NCBI GenBank assembly: GCA_007258455.2
Contig: VDFB02193867.1
Location: 565,066,591 to 565,130,590, forward strand
DNA length: 64,000 bases
Reading direction: 5' to 3'
From: Sequoia sempervirens
Lineage: Eukaryota > Streptophyta > Pinopsida > Cupressales > Cupressaceae
Under the pieces are notes generated by a model. The model did no database searches. It was not told the DNA's origin and worked only from the letters and a program-made list of their open reading frames with translations. The translations under genes were made by a program, and so were the position numbers. This document shows positions 21,139 through 33,100 of this stretch, piece after piece. Numbering within the stretch: position 1 is the first letter of the stretch; each line of letters starts with the position of its first letter.

Positions 21139-22464
21139 TTTAGCCCCCACTTTAGTGAGAGGATGAACCTATTTCAAACTCATGCTAAAGTAGACATTCA
21201 AGAGAGATCCTCATGCACAGATGCAAATGAAAAAGAATGACAAAGATCAAAGGAGGTGGCAAAGCCCCCAGGATTGAAGATCCTAAGTCAAGCCCTGAAG
21301 ATACAAAATCATGCAATGATAAGAATGAAAGGCGGGGTGGAAAATATGTACTCACTCCAGGCCCACAAAACTTTAGATTGTTTGCAGGGTGAGAAGGACC
21401 AACTGTATACTCACTCTGGTGCCATGAAACTAGTTATGCATGGGGTGAGAAATCCCAAAAAGGTAAGGTACATACGCTAGTTGGTATGCATTCACAAACA
21501 CAAAAGTGGCTATGGAGAAAAGTCATGCCGCTAGGTGGGCTTCTTGCTCAACCATGCCAAAGTTATATTGCCTGATAACTCTAACAAGGTGCCAAAAAGC
21601 AAAAGGAATGTTCATGAACAAAAATACAAAGGTACCATAGTCATGCATGCTGCATTATGCAAGGTGGCAAAAAGGAAATGCAAAATGTAAAAATGTAAAA
21701 TGTGAAAAGCTGTTCAAAGGAGTCTTGTTCAGTTTATGCAAGGTTAGTCACTTAGGGGACATTGTGTCTAATGTATTCCAAGAGAAGACCAATCAAAGAA
21801 TAGTATATTCACAACTTAGGGGATGCAGTGCATCGCATCAGGCCACCAAGAGGAATGTAATATGCTGAGATAGATCACAATTATGAAGGACATCACACCC
21901 AATGTCATCCACAAAGTGACAAACACATCATATAAACAACAAGGCTACACTAGGAACCAAGAATGCAAATGAGTTTTGGTAATGTATTCCCCCCACTTTA
22001 AAGGAATTGCTACACATTTTTCTATGAGAAATTACTTTAAAGTAGAGACTTGGAAAGAAAAAATAAAAAGAAAACAAGACATGAGAGCCAAATTGGAAAG
22101 CCCTATGCCAAGTCATATGTTTCAAAGTTAGGTTGCATAATGTCAAGGAAAATGAAAATCAAAGAAAGGTTGGATGTCACATGCGAGTCAATCTTAAGAC
22201 ATTTTGTTCACATCTCAAGCTTTCTCTTATATGTTCATGAAAGGTTAACGAGTAGTCGAAAGAGACAACAACAAGTGACATACAAGGGAGAAGGATGTCT
22301 AATGCTTTTCCCCCCACTTAGTGTAGGGCAAGGGTGAGCCTAAAGTGGATGACAATATGCTGCCCCTTGCAATGGATGCAAGACATGAAATAGTGAGAAT
22401 GTGAGTATTCTAAAACTATTACATGGCAAGGAGCAACAACTAAGGTTATTAATGTGAATAAGAA
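21139..22464. other. 3' non-coding region of the Tat-like element
   Basis: Between the polypurine tract and the coding stop. It contains further CCCCCACTT tracts (near 21148, 21989 and 22309) and a repeated TACTCACTC-GGC-C phrase near 21348 and 21408. The small plus-strand frames here are antisense and show no family signature. Confidence 0.45.
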
Positions 22465-23400
22465 AGAAGCTTGGAAGAGTCTTGTGTGATAATATTGATG
22501 TTGAGTGAAGGTTTAGTGATCATGGTTAAAGGAGAATAACCAAGACCATGAGTTGTTTGTTGTGTGTTAAGCTCTATAGGGTTGTGGATACCTTTCTCTC
22601 GAGCACCACAACCTTTTCCATTATACAAATTATTTCATGAAGTCATACCCTTTTCCATAAAGCTGTTTTAGTGCTTTGGAATCGGGTGGTTGTTCATTGT
22701 TGTGTTCATCAAGGGTTATTGTGGATTTTGTGGCATTGTCTAAAGTAGTTGAGGTGGATGCTTTTGAAAGGTTATTCGAATGTTGTGTTGTTAAGATAGT
22801 TGGTTGTTCTTGTTTCTCATCTTTCTTGTGTATGAATATGTATTCGCCCATAACTGATGGTGTGAATACTAAGGATCTGCAATCATCACCAAAGAATTTA
22901 GATGGAAATTCCTCATTGTTGTGTTTAATTTCAAGAGGATCTATGTTGGATGTTGGAATCAATGTTTTAGAGGACTTGTAGCTCCTTTTTCAAGATGCAA
23001 GCAACTTTCAGGCTTGAGATTTGCTTAAACTTGATAAATGTTATTGTTATAGACATATTTCATTATACGATGAAGGGTTGAAGGCACCACATTCATCTCA
23101 TGAATCCATGGTCTACCTAAAAGAAGATTGTATGAAAGATCATAAGGCATGATATGAATATGAGTTTGCAAAGTAACCACCCCAATTGTAATAGGCAAAG
23201 TGATTACATCGAGTGGTTGCTTGGTTGAATTATCAAATCCTCGAATAGGTGTAGGATCAAGGTTTATTTGTGACCTATCAAATTTTAATTGATCAAGAAG
23301 ACTCACACCACACACATTAAGGGTAGAACCATTATCTATGAGAGTGTGTTTGATACAGGTGTGTGATGGAATTGACAAATTATCATAAAGGCATCATGTT
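22465..23400 (-). pseudogene. pro: Retropepsin with G-patch-like tail
   Basis: The minus-strand frame 23378-23025 has the plant Gypsy aspartic-protease pattern: LIDNGSTLNVC (active-site triad Asp-Asn-Gly in place of the usual Asp-Ser/Thr-Gly) and, about 70 residues on, LLLGRPWIHEMNVVPSTLH. A Ser/Thr-rich linker follows (22962-22630). After a frame change near 22625 comes a Gly-rich segment (NGKGCGAREKGI...GLGY), which matches the G-patch-like tail of Tat-group elements and ends at a stop near 22465. This enzyme would process the element's polyprotein. Frame breaks make it inactive. Confidence 0.68.
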
Positions 23401-23607
23401 ATTTTCACAACTCCAAAGGAGGGAGCTCATGTTGATGAAAAGTGATGTCAAGATTAGTTTGATTCAGTTTATGAATTAAAGCTGCCACATCATTCAGAGT
23501 TGTACCATGAGGAGCTGAAATTTATTGTAAGGCTGTTTGAAGAATAGTGTTGTAAGTTGGTGAGGTATGAAGTAAATTCCAAAGGAAATTTTTCGTAGGA
23601 GTATTCT

Positions 23608-24777
23608 TTAATTGTTCAATAATATCATACTCCTTTGTTTGTGGGAGATAAAAAGGAGCACTAGGCAGATTGGGTAAAGGTAAAGAGGTTGGGTTTGGTT
23701 GCAGATTATTTTGAGTGTTATATGTATGAGCAACAATATCAGTACTAGATTGCTGTGATACATTAGAGGGATGAAGGGAATGCGAAGGTGGGTAAAGGGT
23801 AAGTTTAGGTTTATTGTAAGGATGAAGTGAAGGAAAAGGTGGGTAAAGGGTAGTTTAGGTTCATTGGAAGGATGAAGTGGATGCGAAGGTGGGTAAAGGG
23901 TAAGTTTGGGTTTGGGTGAAGGTTTATGTGAAGGAGGATAAAGGGTGAGTTGAGGTTGAATATTGTTAACATCTCTTATCAAGTGAGATTTTTCATTGTC
24001 TTTGAAGGGGATATTATCTTTGTCATGGGTCATAATATCCTCCCTAGAAGGAGAGTTCCTAGGAGAACAACAAACCGCATGTTCGTGACAATTAAGGCTT
24101 GGTTCATCCAAAATAACTTCATTGCCACTAAAGGAAGTATTAATGGGTGAATGTGTTGGATTAGGGAAAGACTCTATGCAATCCTTCAATGTTTGAAATA
24201 TTTCATTCTTTTGTTCCATATTATCTACCCTACTAAGAGAGCTTGTAATATGTGCATCTAAGGGTGAATTTTGCAAAGTAGCTTCATCACAAGTATGAGG
24301 AGGATCAATGACTGAATTGGTTTTCTCAATAAAGTTTTCCGTAGGTGAAAGGGGACAACTAAGATTCACATGATGCTCATTGGTTATGTTTTCAAGCAAA
24401 GTGTCTTCATCACAAATAGGAGAGATACTAGGAGAAGAACAAATGTGATTATCATGATCATTTATGACTTCATTGCTTTGTTCCTGAATAACTTCCAAAA
24501 TAGGATAGGCATGGCAAGGATCATAAAGAGGGTTGTCATACGTCTTAAAGATTTTATCATTTAATATCAATATATTCTCCTCACAATTTATTTGAGTGCC
24601 ATGATTTCTCACAAGAGTGATCTCACAAACAGGGGAGGTGTGGGGAGATGAATGGAGACTAGGTAAAGTGGTGAAAATGCATTCATCGTGTGTTGCTATT
24701 CTATCTTCCCAAGGGGAATGAGGAGAAGGACAAACAAGACCATCATGATGCTCAATGAGTGTACCTTCTTTTGTCAA
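23608..24777 (-). pseudogene. Spacer ORF between gag and protease, with 17-residue repeats
   Basis: 389 codons open on the minus strand, rich in Ser, Pro, His, Asp and Asn, with recurring CDEATL/CSPxxSP-type phrases spaced about 45-60 residues apart. Near the C-terminus a 51-bp (17-codon) unit encoding KLTLYPPSHPLHPSNEP-like sequence repeats three times (23771, 23822, 23872). The middle copy is one base short and shifts the frame, which explains the unlike final 80 residues. It shares the TYDNPL motif with the ORF at 12507-13037. The 5' end is close to the gap, so gag proper is not visible. No enzymatic domain is seen. Confidence 0.6.
23771..23925 (-). repeat. 51-bp coding minisatellite, three copies
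   Basis: Copies begin at 23771, 23822 and 23872, each with ATGAAG and GGTGGGTAAAGGGTAAG. The second is 50 bp because one A is missing in the GGGTAAG part, which breaks the reading frame. Confidence 0.8.
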
Positions 24778-24854
24778 GATACCATCATCACTAAAAGGAG
24801 AGATATCAAGGGAAGGACAATTATGATCATCATTGTTATCTATGTTTGTATTCC

Positions 24855-24954
24855 NNNNNNNNNNNNNNNNNNNNNNNNNNNNNNNNNNNNNNNNNNNNNN
24901 NNNNNNNNNNNNNNNNNNNNNNNNNNNNNNNNNNNNNNNNNNNNNNNNNNNNNN
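24855..24954. other. Assembly gap, exactly 100 N
   Basis: A run of exactly 100 N, the usual placeholder for a gap of unknown size. It falls at the junction between the Tat-like element and the left LTR of the large Gypsy, so the LTR start, its target duplication and the missing gag of the Tat-like element may be hidden here. Confidence 0.95.
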
Positions 24955-25561
24955 GTTGCCTCCTATTTATAGTTGAAAAGAGAAAACCACCCCCAACATT
25001 CTAGAAGAAAATACTACCAAATTACTACATCTAATAACTCATAATCTGATTGTACATCTTGATTAGATCACGAAAATCCTTGCTCATTAATTCCCAACTA
25101 CCTCATTAATTTCCTTTAGATATTTATCAAAGACTTTAATCTAAAAGCAATCGGATCTTAAAAATATCCTGGAAAAATTTGATTGATCAATCACATAGAT
25201 TGATGGCGTCAACTTGAAGGTTCCAACCCAAAAGCAAGAAAGACCTAGCATGCTCCAACAAACTCCATCTAAAGAGATCACTCCTTAAAAGCACAACTTT
25301 CCCAAAGCGAAGAGATAACATGTCGAGTGGGCAAGAAATCTCACATTTATGAAAATAGCCCTAGAGAAAAATCTCGCGAAGCTAACACGTGCCCTAACTT
25401 TCTCCTAAAAGGAAGATGATAAACAAAATCTATGCATCCACCATGTGGAACATTGCACGCCTTTCAAAATAATTTTTTTCTTTAAGTGCGGATTCATCCC
25501 GAAGCCAAAAATGTATAAAAGCCAAAAACCAGAAGAAAATTAAGGGAAAATTTTCTTTACA
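24955..25561 (-). repeat. 3' LTR of the large Gypsy (truncated by the gap)
   Basis: Collinear with 61217-61830 (for example CTCCTATTTATAG and ACATTCTAGAAG near the left end, CATGCTCCAACAAACTCCATC in the middle, TGTATAAAAGCC near the right end), and ends CTTTACA. A minus-strand TATA box (CTATAAATAGGAGG) lies near 24960-24973. The rest of the LTR is lost in the gap. Confidence 0.78.
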
Positions 25562-25639
25562 ATTCTGGCGACTCACAAGGGGCCTTCGCTTGTGGAGGAA
25601 CAAACCTAGAGCTCTAGAAATTCCTGGAGTTTGATTAAG

Positions 25640-27752
25640 ATAGAATGTTGTAACTCCTCGTCCAAATTAGAGGGTCGGATGAGAGCACAAAATACCTTGT
25701 ATGTTTGATCTAACTCAAAGACTTCCTTAAAATAAATGGCTCCCCATCTTGCTGAAACAGCCCCAAGGTGTAATAGAGATGAGAAAGGGGAAAGATCTCA
25801 TGTTTGATTTCATCAATAGTCCACGTTGGGCCTAAGCCTAGGAGTTTTGTAGATGTTCGGACCTTATGTTTGATTGCCTCCATGACCTATTCAACTGATA
25901 CCACCTCTCCATCCGGTGAGAAGAGGCGAGGAAATCCAAAGCTAATCACAACATTGAAATCCCTTTTGATTTCATTGACCTTTTTATTCAACATTGTCTA
26001 GTGTTCCTTGTTCTTTGCCATGACTTTTTGGAAATTGACGAATTTTCTTTCTTTTCTTAAGGCAACCCTCTGATCTGAAATCCTTGCATTTCTTAGAGCC
26101 TTGTTTGTGGCCATACATAATCTGGAAATCATATTTTGTGATTATGTGACTCGAGGAGAATATGCTTGCAGAATTTGGTCAACCACCCAGATAACTTTTT
26201 CTTTTATTTCTTGAGGATAGTTTAAAAACTATAGGACTAGCTTGGGAACGACAATCACAATTATGATATTTTCCCACTGCACAGATATCAACCTTTTCAA
26301 TATCAAAAATTGAGCCTCTCTTTCTCTTATATTCTCCTCCATTTGATTATTCTCTCAGATGGTGTTCATTAGTTTGGAGTTCAACCTTCTAACCTCTTGG
26401 TCGTGGGCCTACAAAATGGACTCGATCTCTTGTTTCTCTTTCCTTGACCTTTCTGCTTTTGCCTAGGCCTTTTTTAGATTTTCAAAAGCCTGAGATCAAA
26501 CATTGTCTAACTCTTGCTATATTTTTTCTTGAGTACATTGGTACTCTGAATTTTTTTGGCACTTAGTAGCAAGCTCAACTCTTAACATTTTAATTTTAGC
26601 ATACAGCTGAATGTGTTCACTTTGGGCCTCCTTGAGCGACTTAGTTGCTTCTCCTTACTGATCTTGTATATGTCTTATATGAGCCATCTCAAAATCTCTA
26701 GCCTTGATCTCTATCTATAGCCTACTCATCATATCTCTTACATTTATCAACTATACCTCACACTTCTTCAATCTCTTGTCCAACATCTCACAATCAGTGT
26801 ACACCACTTTCAGTGTGGCCTTAGCTAGAACCACCTTGTCGTGTGAGCAAGTTACATTCAAATCTAGACCCATGGCTCTAATGTTGTAATCTTCTACCTG
26901 TATTTGTCCTTTGACCTTGAATACGAGTGGCTTCATGGTAGCGATCAACAAATAATTTTGCTCCTCATTAAAGCAAGCTTCAATCTTCTTTGTAGTCAAC
27001 TGTGCGGTGGATTTAATCTATAGTTTCTACTTTTTGGTTTGTCAGGCTTGCTTGGTTGCATTGAAATAGCCTTGTAGACTATGTGGGGTGTCAATGCTTT
27101 GTGTGGTAATGGAAGCACCTATAGGGAGACCAAATAGGGTGACATAAGGAGAAACCTCGATTGTACAAGATTGCTAAGAGGCAAATGGGAGTATTATCAT
27201 AGAAAATGGCAGGATACCAAATTGAGATTGAGCAAGAGGAAAACATGTTGGGGTGAAAAGGGAATTAGGCAGAAGGAGAGATATTTTCCCAGAAGCGAAT
27301 GGACCTAGAGTAATGGGCAACATGGATTTTTTAGCTCTTTCAATGGGGGCCCTTGATATGGTGATTAAATAATCAATAGAGGCCAAAGTGAATGATGCTC
27401 ATTTAGTGTGTGGGGTTACTTCACAAGTTTCATTGTTGAAAATGGTTGGGGGTTCATTCAGGACCAAAATATCAGAGTCCAAAAATGGAGGACTCTTCTC
27501 CACAGATGGGGCCAAAGGAGTAACTAGAGATGCAAAGTTAGAAAGAAGAGAGGGAGAAAAACTTACCTAGGTTGTGATGGTCGAAAAACTTTACAGAACA
27601 GACTCCACTTCTTCTCCTTTGACTGATGCACTGAGTCTGCCTAAATCTTCAACTCATCTCCTCTTTATATGATTCGAATTGGTACATTATGATCCTTTAG
27701 TGGCTAATCCCACCAAAAACTGGCCTTCGGTAACCACAATAGACCTTCTTGG
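25640..27752 (-). pseudogene. C-terminal half of the Gypsy post-integrase ORF
   Basis: Minus-strand frames with scattered stops encode a charged, coiled-coil-like protein. The best pieces are 26751-26999 (82 codons) and the stretches around 26340-26480 (heptad-like Lys/Glu/Leu) and 25700-25990. It continues in frame from 50813 across the Copia insertion, with one CTTGG copy belonging to the target duplication. The stop-rich state shows long decay. No enzymatic motif is visible; such extra ORFs after integrase are known in some large plant Gypsy groups, with unclear function. Confidence 0.45.
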
Positions 27753-29172
27753 TGTTGGAATTGTGTGCCTCAATCTCACAGGCCGAAACCTATGAAAGAG
27801 CCAAGTCAATTTCACATCCTTATTGTCTGGTCAACTAGCAGCTGAGGAACCTTGTGAAATGTTTAGGTCATCGAGACCTTGTTTCTGTCTTACCAACTGG
27901 AGCCTATCACTATGACATGTTGATCATTGTGAAAGTTTCTATCTCTTATCGCCCAAGCTGATCTCTTGCCGATGGGTTGGTGTCAAGTGGTGGTCAGGGA
28001 GACTCATGGCGACTACAGTCATCAGAGTAACTTAAATGTTTCAGTATGAAGTCTTATCGATATGGAAAGTCTCACCGATAGTTATACACTTGGAGTCTTT
28101 GACATAACATGAAGGCTCGTTATGACCTCTTGGTGATAGATGGTATGTCTCGTTGAATAGCTACACTCAGAGTCATTGGGATAACATGAAGGTTTCGATA
28201 TGAAGTCTTAGCAATGGATGTTTGTCTCAGCAATAGGGTAGTCTATTGTTGGTATGACTCCCGGTGACTGTTTGGTGCATGGTATTACTTGAGGGCTTAG
28301 TATTACCTCTCAATGATAACCTAAGTCTTGCCGGCAGTGTTCACATCGATATGACTTGAGGACTTTCTTATGATCTCTTGGTGAATAGCGATAGTCTCAC
28401 CAATGAGAATGTTGAGGTAGATGTGACTTGTGAACTTTGGTATGATCTCTAGGTGAATGGCGATAGTCTTGCTGATGAGAATACTGAGGTCGATGTGACT
28501 TGTGAACCCAGTATAATGTCTTACCGATGGTAAGGACTCTTGGCGATAACTTCAATCATTCTTGTCGCATCGGGGAGACATGGTTAGTGTCTCACCGAAA
28601 TGTGGATACATTTTGAACACCTTTGACCAATTGAATATCCTATGTGGTTTTTCCTCACCCAAATAGAGAAGCCAAATGGGAACTGCTAGCAATTGGACTA
28701 TTGCAGTTGTTACTAAGAGGAAGATCGAAAGACCATGGGCGTCATGGATATACTCAGAGGTTGAAGATTGTGATCATATGGATGAACTGTTGGATGAACA
28801 GTTGAATGAATGGTTTGATGTGTGATCAGTGAGAACTCTATTCTGAGAGCATTAAATTTTGAATGTTCTATACAAGGTTGATCAAGGATTATGTTGTTGT
28901 AAATTGACATCAGAAAGATAAGTCTGATCTCTCTATGTAATTTCCATTACTGTAATACAAAGGGGCTTTTCTTGGTGTGGTGGGTTTTTCTCCCGTAAGG
29001 GTTTTCCCACATAAATCTGGTGTTCATCTATGTATGATTATTTCTCTATTTCTATTATTGCTTTCAAGTGTATCTTAATTGGACTGTAATTGAAAATTTA
29101 AAAGTATCTTTCCATTCTTCCTTGAGTTTTTGACGTTAGGAGAGTTGCTTCTGCACCTTAGCTTTCCTTACA
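27753..29172 (+). repeat. Copia LTR 1 (left outer)
   Basis: Starts TGTTGGAATTGTGTGCC and ends TTTCCTTACA. It contains an internal 72-bp tandem duplication (from 28371 and 28443) with GATGAGAAT-TGAGGT-GATGTGACTTGTGAAC-like units. A minus-strand frame at 28713-28910 recurs in each LTR but only as an antisense shadow. Confidence 0.92.
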
Positions 29173-29174
29173 AG

Positions 29175-29186
29175 TGGTATCAGAGC
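29175..29186 (+). promoter_or_regulatory. tRNA-iMet primer site, Copia copy 1
   Basis: TGGTATCAGAGC two bases after LTR 1, the standard Copia primer site. Confidence 0.93.
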
Positions 29187-29288
29187 TTGGCTAGTTGTGT
29201 TATCCTTGTGGGTACATTGTGTTTTTTGTGTCAATTTCTATTCAGTGGGAGTCTTGTAGAAGTTTGGTAATTCGAATTATAGGTTAAG

Positions 29289-30107
29289 ATGGCAAGCACG
29301 CCAGGAAAGATTGAAATTGAAAAATTCAATGGCAGCAATTTTGAGTTGTGGAAACTTAAAATGGAAGATCTATTGGTTGATTGTGATATTTGGATTGTTG
29401 TGTCTAGAATGAAGCCTACAGGCATGAAGCAAGAGGGATGGTACCTTGCAGATGGAAAATCAAAGGGGCTGACAAGGATTTATTTAGTAGACTCTGTTCT
29501 TTTGAATGTTCATGAAGAAAAGACTACATCTTCCTCGTGGAAAATACTGGCAACTATTTATCAGGGCAAGTCCTTGGTGAATAAATTATTCTTGAGGAAG
29601 AAGTTGTACACTTTGAGAATGTAGGAAGGAGGGTCTATTGCTGATCATGTGAACGCATTCAACATGTTGATTGCATAGTTAGCATATGTGGGTGTGCAGA
29701 TTGATGAAGATCATTGTATGTTGTTATTATGTTCTTTGCCAGATTCGTGGGATCACCTGGTGATGGCAATTGGGAGTACAACATCCACTTTTAAGATGTA
29801 AGATGTTGCTTCTTTGTTATCAGAAGAGATGAGAAAAAAAAAATTTGGGATGGCAAAGGAGGCTCTTGCTATTAGAGGCAGATCGAAAGAAAAAGGCAAG
29901 AAGAAGGACAAGAAGTCCAAATCCAAATCAGAGGGGAGATCAAAGTCTCCTAGAAAGAAGTCCAAGGTGAAGTGCTAGAATTGTGGGCAACCTAGTCATG
30001 TCTGAAAGGATTGCAAAGAGGAGAAAAAGAAGAAGAATAATTATTCTTCCGACAATGATTCTTCTCAGAGTGATGCATATGCCTTCATTGTAGCCTTGGC
30101 TATGTAG
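29289..30107 (+). pseudogene. gag: Copia gag, copy 1
   Basis: Starts with ATG 29289 and has the Copia gag opening (KFNGSNFELWKLKMEDLL). It is broken by TAG at 29622-29624, and a basic Lys/Arg/Ser-rich segment follows (about 29830-29960). The CCHC zinc knuckle at 29971-30015 has TAG in place of Trp between its first two cysteines and TGA in place of Arg before Lys-Asp-Cys. A further TAG lies at 30105-30107, before the protease. The protein would package RNA in virus-like particles. It cannot be made intact now. Confidence 0.85.
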
Positions 30108-30113
30108 GCATCA

Positions 30114-33100
30114 GATGATGTCTGGCTGATTGATTCTGGAGCATCTTTCCACATGACATCTCATAGAGACTGGTTCATGAAGTATGAAAAATATGATGGT
30201 GGAAAGGTGTATTTGGCAAGTGATTAATCTTTGGAAATAGTTGGTTCTGGAAGAGTCAAAATTCAATTCCTTGATGGAAGAGTGAAGGGAATCAATGATG
30301 TAATGCATAGACCAGGTCTGGCTCAAAATTTACTTTATGTTAGTATGCTGAATTATATTGGAGTGTAAGTCACGTTCTCTGGAAATGGTTGCAAGATGAC
30401 TAGAGGCACTATGGTGCTAGCAAGGGGTGCTCATATTGGTACCTTGTATAAGCTAGATGCACATGTTGTTCAATGCAATAGTGTCTCTGCCAAGTCATAG
30501 AAAGCTACTCATGGGGTAAAAGAGGAAGAAATTCCTGATAGTGTAAACACTATGGAAGTTAAACTTCCAACATAAAATACTATGCTCTAGCATCAAAGGC
30601 TAGGCCACATTGCTGAGAAAGGTTTAAAAACATTGAAGAATAAAAACCTGGTTGAGGGTCTTGAAGATTGTAACCTTGAATTTGAGTTTTGTGAAAATTG
30701 TATATATGGTAAACAACACCGCATTTCATTTTATTCCAGTCCTCACAAATCTTCTAGTTTGCTTGATTATATACATTCTGATGTTTTTGGTCTAGTGAAT
30801 GTTACTTATTTGTCTAAGTCAAGGTACTATGTATTGTTCATTGATGATTATTTGAGAAGAATGTCTGTTTATTTTTTAGAAAAGTAAATCAGAATTGTTC
30901 ATTCAGTTTAAGAAATTTAAGAACCTTGTAGAAAATTAGACTGGAAGAAAAATAAAAATTTTAATGACTGATAATGGCAGTGAATTTTGTTTTGATGAAT
31001 TCAAGACCTATACTGTAAAGATCATGGGATTAAAAGACATAAAACTACACCTTACACTCCACAGAAAAATGGAGTTGCAGAAAGGCTCAATAGGATAGTG
31101 ATGGAAAGATCACGAGGTATGCTAAGTAGTGCTAACTTGGAGGAGAAGTTTTGGGCTGAGGCAGTTGCTACAGCATGTTACTTGATAAACTGTTCTCCTA
31201 ATTCTTCTCTTGTTAAGAAAATGCCTTTGGAAACGTGGTCTGGAAAGAAGCCCTCTTTGAGACACATTCATGTATTTGGCTATGAGGCATATGCACATGT
31301 GTCGTATAAGAAAAGATATAAATTGAAGAAAAAGGTTGTCAAATGTATTTTTATTGGTTATAGTGTTGACATAAAAGGATACAAGCTTTGGAATCTTGAT
31401 ACAGAGAAGGTTCTATATAGCAGAAGTGTTATCTTTCACAAGTTGAAGCCTTCTACCTTGGATCTCCAGTCTGAGACAAAATCAGAAAAAAAAGGGATGT
31501 AGTTGAAATTCCTCCTACACCAAATAAAGAGGAATTGAAAATTCAAAATGTACCTGAAACTGAGGAGAGCTCAAGTAGTTCTGAGAGTTCTGAAGAAGAA
31601 CAACAACCTTAGCCTCAACAAGTGAGGAGGTCAACTCATGAAAGAAAGCAACCTGATAGGTATGGGTTATCTTTGATAGATTCTACTTGTCCCTATGCTT
31701 TAATTTCTAGCACTGATGAGCCTAGGACTGTGAAAGAGGCATTTATAATGTCTGATGCAAACTCTTGGTTTGAAGCCATGAATGAAGAAATGGCATCATT
31801 AGAAAAGAATGATACTTGGAGTTTGGTGCCCTTTTCTAAAGGCAGAAAAGTTGTGGGCTACAAATAGGTATTTAAAAATAAAATAGGTTTGGATGGTAGT
31901 GTGGAAAAGTATAAGGCGAGGTTGGTTGCGAAGGGTTATTCCCAGGTAGAGGGAATTGATTATGGGGAGATTTTTTCTCCTATAGCTAAGTTGACATCCA
32001 TTAGATTTCATTTGTCACTTGCAGCAGCATATGACTTAGAGATCAAACAGATGGATTTGGAGACAACATTTTTTCATGGTGATCTTGAAGAAGAGATTTA
32101 TGTGTCCCAACCTAAGCACTTTGTGGAGAAAGGTAAAGAAAGATTGGTTTGCAAGTTCAAAAAATCTCTATATGGATTAAAGCAGTCTCCTAAAATGTGT
32201 TACCAGAAGTTTGACACTTTTGTTTTGTCATTGGAATTTGTAAGATCAAAATTTGATCATTGTGTGTATCTTAAAGCTGAAAGTGATCAAGTCCTTATTA
32301 TTGCTCTCTATGTTGATGATATGATGTTCATAGGCAGTAGTAAGTTAATGATTTCTAATCTTAAGTCTCAGTTGTCTGCAAAGTTTGAAATGAAAGATCG
32401 TGGTGCAGCAAGGTATATTCTGGGAATGGAAATCACCAGGGACAGGAACAATAGAAAACTTTGGCTCAGTCAGAGTAAGTATGCTAAGTCTGTTCTACAG
32501 AGATTTTGTATGAATGACTGCAAGCAGCTAGTTGTTCTGGTTTTGTAGGAAACAAAGCTATCTGTTGAAGACTATCCAAAATCTCCTACTGAGATGGAGG
32601 AAATGACCGGTGTACCTTATGCTAGTGCGGTTGGCAGTCTTATGTATGCAATGGTCTGTACAAGGCAAAATATTTCCCAAGCAGTGGGAATACTTAGTCG
32701 GTTTATGGCTAATCCTGGAAGAATATATTGGGATGTTGTGAAGAGTGTTTAGATAGTTGAAAGGCACTTCAAAATATGTTGTGTGTTACCATGGGAACTT
32801 GCTTGAATCACAGAGGACTCTCAGTATTCAAGGCTATGTGGATTCTAATTGGGTAGGGGACATTAACAGCAAGAGATCCACCAATGGATATATTTTCATG
32901 TTGAATGGTGGTGCAGTGAGTTGGATGAGTAAGTGGCAGGCTATAGTCACTTTGTCCACTATAGAGGAAGAATACATGGTAGCAACACATGCCTGTAAAA
33001 AATCAATTTGGTTAAAACGTTTATGTTCTAACATTGGTTTTGATGTAGGGAAAATAATAATTTATTGTGATAGTCAGAGTGCTATTTATTTGGCAAAGAA

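Larger units (their letters stand above)
19478..24854 (-). mobile_element. Tat/Ogre-like Gypsy element without RT (partial)
   Basis: Minus-strand order from the gap leftwards: spacer ORF (24777-23608), retropepsin (23378-23025), linker and G-patch-like tail (22962-22465), long 3' non-coding region, polypurine tract, 3' LTR. The protease with adjoining G-patch-like segment is typical of the Tat/Ogre group. No RT, RNase H or integrase follows the protease, so the element is non-autonomous or internally deleted. Its 5' part is hidden by the 100-N gap. The LTR remnant at 61831-62846 may be its 5' LTR, cut by the large Gypsy insertion. Confidence 0.6.

Noticed and set aside
24688..24972. Plus-strand ORF running through the N gap
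   Set aside because: Half of it is undefined sequence, and the rest is antisense to the spacer ORF of the Tat-like element.
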